Assembly: GCA_016744555.1 (NCBI GenBank)
Contig: JADGED010000073.1
Location: forward strand, 1-10,828
Direction of reading: 5' to 3'
Length of the DNA stretch: 10,828 nt
From: Desulfuromonadaceae bacterium
GTDB taxonomy: Bacteria > Desulfobacterota > Desulfuromonadia > Desulfuromonadales > Geopsychrobacteraceae
Positions 7,470 to 10,828 of the stretch are shown piece after piece. The first letter of the stretch is position 1. Each line of letters starts with the position of its first letter. The notes beneath the pieces are model-generated. The model was given only the letters and a program-made list of their open reading frames with translations, made no database searches and was not told the origin of the DNA. The position numbers were made by a program, and so were the translations under genes.

Positions 7470-9140
7470 ATGACCAAAATAAATCTTCCCGCAGAACGAC
7501 AGGTCGGCCACTTAACACTTTTACGCCAAGGTAGAAACATTACACTGGCTGAATATAATGCTCTGACTACCGATGAACAATTAAACATGATTCGTCATGC
7601 TCACGGTAAAGAAAAGTATGACTTACTTATCAATGCCCAAAAAGTTGAACAACTAGTTCCACAATTGCACCCACAAGAGCTCTACCTGACCATCAATGAA
7701 TTGGGGGCCGAATATTCAACCGAGCTGCTCATGGTTGCCAGTCCTGAACAGATCACGACCATGCTAGATTTAGACTGCTGGGATGGTGACAATCTAAGTG
7801 CCGTGCTTACCCTTACTTGGCTAGAACTTCTCCTAACAACAGGTAACGAAAAAATTTGTCAATTAGCACGAGAGATGGAACCAGAAATACTAACCGTATT
7901 TCTAAAAAAACATCTATTAATTACCCGTGGGTTAGAAGTATACGATGATGACGATGCCGAAAACGCCAACCGTTTAGAATCCCTATACGATATCGAGTAC
8001 GCAAGTGAAAAAGCTGCAAAAATCATTGGTGCTATTCTCAAGGTTTGGCTCGATTTTGAACAAGAGAGCTACCTGTTAATCATGGAAATGGTTCGCAGTG
8101 AAAACTTATCAATCTTAGAAGAAGAAGTTTATCTCACCCGTAGCAATCGCATGCTCGATTTAGGGATCATACCTACCGCTGATGCACAAGCAATATACAG
8201 CTACGTAGAACCAGACACATTTAAGCCAGGTGGCAAAACAGATTTTCAGATCGAATCTGAAGGGCTACAACACCCAGCCGCCCTCTTAGCTTGTGGATCA
8301 CCTCATAACCTGTTAGCTGAAGTGCTAGCAGCAGGGTCAGATCATGCGTCTGCCTGTGAATTGATGATGCTTGCCAATCGCAAAATGAGTGCCGATAAAA
8401 CCGACATTGCAGAGACAGTTGAAGTTGCTGCTGCGTTCCAATCTACCTACGATACCTTAAATTTAGCCCTCGAATATCTAGCCGGTACCGACCCCGACAA
8501 AGCTGAGCAAATATATAATTCAACCTATCTGATTTCGTTATTTCAATTAGGTAATAGTCTGATCAAAAAACGACAACTTCTCGCTAAAGAAATCAGCAGG
8601 AGTGCAATTTATTCGTACCTAGACTACCCAGAATTAATGTTCATAGATTCATTACTTCAGCAACCAGCGATTTTGTATATTGATGCAGATGGCGACATCC
8701 CCGGAGAGCCGGTTGCGATCACTGCAATCAAAGAACTGCAGTTAGCCGACATCCGGCTTGGACAAATTGCTGCACTGCAACATTTCTTTAGTGAGGAAGG
8801 GCATCTACCGCTACCAATTAATTCTGATGATAACGATAACTATCCATCATTGTCAGGGTTTTTCCTTACTGCTGTTGCCAATCAATTACTAGGTAATGGC
8901 TTTGTTTCTTCACCACTGGATATCTCAACCTTAATCCAGCTAAAAGAGCATACAGTTGCTACCCCGCAATTACAGGAATCTTTTCAGCAAGATGTTCAGG
9001 AGACAATGCACCAGCTTGCCCCCGACTGTGACTTTTTTGTGGAGTTCTGCCTCGATATTTGGCAGCAAATATTCCATAGTTACGATGTTGCGGATGGTGA
9101 AGCAGAGCTACTTGATACGTTATTACTGAATGACGATTAG
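7470..9140 (+). CDS. DUF6178-like protein of unknown function
   Basis: The protein has 556 residues. The ATG at 7470 has GGAG (7457-7460) 9 nt upstream; a TTG at 7455 overlaps that site and is unlikely. There is no signal peptide or membrane segment, so it should be cytoplasmic. It is helical and rich in Leu, Glu and Asp. Residues 62-103, with LVPQLHPQELYLTINELG and then SPEQITTMLD, resemble the MgtE N-terminal helical repeat, a superhelical scaffold. Further segments are VYDDDDAENANRLESLYDIE (157-176) and YLTRSNRMLDLGIIPTADAQ, followed by AIYSYVEPDTFKPGG (221-255). Length and pattern match my recollection of the DUF6178 family of Desulfuromonadia and related groups. No catalytic motif is visible and the role is unknown. 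It appears to be a single-gene unit with its own promoter and a terminator at 9166-9201. Confidence 0.88.
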   Translation: MTKINLPAERQVGHLTLLRQGRNITLAEYNALTTDEQLNMIRHAHGKEKYDLLINAQKVEQLVPQLHPQELYLTINELGAEYSTELLMVASPEQITTMLDLDCWDGDNLSAVLTLTWLELLLTTGNEKICQLAREMEPEILTVFLKKHLLITRGLEVYDDDDAENANRLESLYDIEYASEKAAKIIGAILKVWLDFEQESYLLIMEMVRSENLSILEEEVYLTRSNRMLDLGIIPTADAQAIYSYVEPDTFKPGGKTDFQIESEGLQHPAALLACGSPHNLLAEVLAAGSDHASACELMMLANRKMSADKTDIAETVEVAAAFQSTYDTLNLALEYLAGTDPDKAEQIYNSTYLISLFQLGNSLIKKRQLLAKEISRSAIYSYLDYPELMFIDSLLQQPAILYIDADGDIPGEPVAITAIKELQLADIRLGQIAALQHFFSEEGHLPLPINSDDNDNYPSLSGFFLTAVANQLLGNGFVSSPLDISTLIQLKEHTVATPQLQESFQQDVQETMHQLAPDCDFFVEFCLDIWQQIFHSYDVADGEAELLDTLLLNDD

Positions 9141-9165
9141 AACATTATCCTATTAACGATAAAAC

Positions 9166-9201
9166 AGTGGCGGTAAATTATTTAGTTAATTTACCGCCAC
9201 T
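9166..9201. terminator. Bidirectional intrinsic terminator between convergent genes
   Basis: AGTGGCGGTAAATTA (9166-9180) and its exact complement (9187-9201) form a 15-bp stem with a 6-nt loop and a GC-rich base. On the plus strand a T-rich tail (TTTCGCTT) follows; on the minus strand the tail is TGTTTTAT. It lies 25 nt after the DUF6178-like stop and 43 nt after the radical SAM stop, so it can end both transcripts. Confidence 0.85.
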
Positions 9202-9244
9202 TTCGCTTCAATACTGTCGCTGTTTAACTCAGTAACCTTGAATA

Positions 9245-10828
9245 TTAAAGTGTTACCTCTTTGACCTGCAAACCCACTGAAGTTTTTGCAACGTATATAA
9301 AAATCAAAATTGTTCGCCCACTATATTCTGGCAAATGGTTAAACGCAGTTGCAAAATACTGTACTTTACCACTACGCTCTATCTTACTTAATTCTTCCTT
9401 AACCCGTCCCCGTACCGTTTCAATTTCCCCATCGGTAAGTTCGATATTAACAAAAGACGGAGCTGAGCCACTAACAACCCGCTCATGCAACGCAAAATCA
9501 CGGCTAAGTAATTCCCGAAAGATTGCTAACTTTTGATCGACAAAACGGCTTTGTAAATATTTGTCTAGCAATAAGTATTGGTCTCTTGTGGACCGCTGCT
9601 GATAATAGAGAGAATTATTACGCCAATAACAATCAAGATCTTCAAGAAATAACGATAGGCAAGAAAATTCCCTTATCAACTGCTGCAACAGATGAAAAAA
9701 CCGACCACTGCAAACCAACAGATCCAGTAATGTACTTATCCCTTGCAACCGCTGTAAATCAGCAAAATCGATAGTACTTGAGCGCAAAATTGTATACGGA
9801 GGATTCGGATTATATTCAATTCCCCACTTATTCGCCTGCGTCCGTAAAGGTGCTCCGGGCAACAACTTCACCGGTTCAATCTGCAAATGCTCAGCTCCAA
9901 GAGCATAAGTCCAATCTATTGATTGCAGAAACTGGTGGTAATCCTCCCCGGGCAATCCAGCAATCAAATCTAGATGGAGATGAATTTTGGTGTGTTGTTG
10001 TAAAAACTGCACATTTTCCGCCAACCGCTCCAGCGATGCTTTGCGACCAACCAGTTTTAAAGTTTCTGGCAAAGTTGACTGCACGCCGATTTCAAACTGA
10101 AACGTATCAGCAGGAACAGTAGTAAGTAATTGCAGTGTTTCCTCGTCAAGGAGGTGGGCACCAATCTCAAAATGGAAATGGCTGGCTTGATTATGCTCCA
10201 AAATATAGGAAAAAATTTCTCGGCTGCGCCGGTTATCGTAGTTGAAGGTGCGATCAACAAACTTAATTTTAGCTACTCTCTGCTCCAGTAACAGTTTTAA
10301 ATCTGCTTTGATCCTTGGCAAAGAAAATGACCTGACCCGATCATCCAATGCACTCATACAAAAGCTGCAGGTATAAGGGCAACCACGACTGCTTTCATAG
10401 TAGACCAAGCCTCTAGTTAGATCGACTAATCCAGCGGCAAACGGTGATGGCAATTTATCAAGGTGTGATAAGGTACTGCATGATTTATTGCCCCGATCTG
10501 CTGGTAGTTTTAACCCCAGTAACGGCTCCGGATCTTCGCCCCGTTGCCAAGCAAGCAGTAGGTGTTTTAACGGTATTTCTCCTTCACCACAAATAACGGC
10601 ATCAACATTATGGCGAGAAAAAAAGTCATCATCCTCAAACGAAATTTCTGGTCCACCAAGAACTATCTTTAGTCTGGAATTGATCAGTTTTAAGCATTCA
10701 ACCAGTTCAAGAGTAGTAAGACGATTCCAAACGTAAACCGAAAAACACACTACATCGGCATTACAGGCTACAATCTGTGCTAACACATCTTCTCGGGGTT
10801 GATTAACGGTATACTCACGGATCAGGAC
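9245..10828 (-). CDS. B12-binding domain radical SAM protein, DUF4080 type, N-terminus cut by window edge
   Basis: The visible part is 527 residues, open to the right edge. The frame continues through all 42 bases beyond the internal GTG at 10786 (VLIREYTVNQPRED), as expected for this family, so that GTG is not the start. The first visible part is most of a cobalamin-binding Rossmann-like domain (VVCFSVYVWN, KIVLGGPE, AVICGEGE). The radical SAM core follows, with CPYTCSFC (CxxxCxxC, about 10357-10381) to ligate the 4Fe-4S cluster. Downstream are KFVDRTFNYD, FEIGVQS and LDLIAGLPGEDY, typical beta-strand motifs of the TIM barrel. The C-terminal 180 or so residues fit DUF4080. Such enzymes use SAM and often cobalamin for methyl transfer or other radical chemistry; the substrate of this family is unknown to me. 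It converges on the DUF6178-like gene and shares its terminator. Confidence 0.93.
   Translation of the reverse strand, partial: VLIREYTVNQPREDVLAQIVACNADVVCFSVYVWNRLTTLELVECLKLINSRLKIVLGGPEISFEDDDFFSRHNVDAVICGEGEIPLKHLLLAWQRGEDPEPLLGLKLPADRGNKSCSTLSHLDKLPSPFAAGLVDLTRGLVYYESSRGCPYTCSFCMSALDDRVRSFSLPRIKADLKLLLEQRVAKIKFVDRTFNYDNRRSREIFSYILEHNQASHFHFEIGAHLLDEETLQLLTTVPADTFQFEIGVQSTLPETLKLVGRKASLERLAENVQFLQQHTKIHLHLDLIAGLPGEDYHQFLQSIDWTYALGAEHLQIEPVKLLPGAPLRTQANKWGIEYNPNPPYTILRSSTIDFADLQRLQGISTLLDLLVCSGRFFHLLQQLIREFSCLSLFLEDLDCYWRNNSLYYQQRSTRDQYLLLDKYLQSRFVDQKLAIFRELLSRDFALHERVVSGSAPSFVNIELTDGEIETVRGRVKEELSKIERSGKVQYFATAFNHLPEYSGRTILIFIYVAKTSVGLQVKEVTL

Noticed and set aside
7331..7588. 85-residue minus-strand frame across the divergent region
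   Set aside because: It overlaps the start of the DUF6178-like gene and its promoter region, has Cys/Ser-rich low-complexity content and no support as a protein.
9261..10736. Several plus-strand frames of 80-114 residues
   Set aside because: All are antisense shadows of the radical SAM gene, whose family motifs are unambiguous on the minus strand.

Overview
The window reads as ordinary chromosomal DNA of a Gram-negative, AT-leaning bacterium. It holds an outer-membrane TonB-dependent receptor, a periplasmic beta-propeller protein and a membrane histidine kinase. The best lineage clue is the right-hand part: a DUF6178-type protein and a B12-binding radical SAM enzyme of the DUF4080 type. I know both mainly from Desulfuromonadia (Geobacter, Desulfuromonas, Pelobacter and relatives). 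That assignment is inference from recalled family distribution, not from a database search.

Layout. Positions 1-2264 (minus) hold most of a TonB-dependent receptor whose C-terminus runs off the left edge. Its upstream region contains a candidate promoter with a 17-bp palindrome in the -35/-10 spacer and a possible short leader ORF. Positions 2427-2798 (minus) hold a tRNA cluster in the order Arg(UCU), His(GUG), Leu(UAG), behind a clear stable-RNA-type promoter. Positions 2888-7322 (minus) hold three co-directional genes. First in transcription order is a CHASE8/HAMP-type histidine kinase without a receiver. Next, overlapping by 4 bp, is an exported LVIVD-repeat propeller protein. After a 113-nt gap comes a 203-residue protein that looks like a histidine phosphotransfer (HPt) domain without the phospho-histidine. 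Positions 7470-9140 (plus) hold the divergent DUF6178-like gene. It converges on the partial radical SAM gene (9245 to the right edge, minus), and a perfect 15-bp hairpin between them can serve as a bidirectional terminator.

How the genes may work together. The strongest functional link is the kinase plus propeller pair. They overlap as ATGA with a perfect Shine-Dalgarno, so they should be made together. The kinase has a periplasmic sensor domain and the propeller is predicted to be exported, so the propeller could modulate or present a signal to the kinase. No response regulator is visible; the HPt-like protein is the only other signalling-like gene nearby, and its phosphorylation site appears lost. 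The propeller protein seems to be two seven-bladed propellers inserted into a split IPT/TIG-like Ig domain. This locus is the best candidate for an undescribed system. The tRNAs, the DUF6178 gene and the radical SAM gene look like separate units. No IS element, CRISPR array, phage gene or integration scar was seen.
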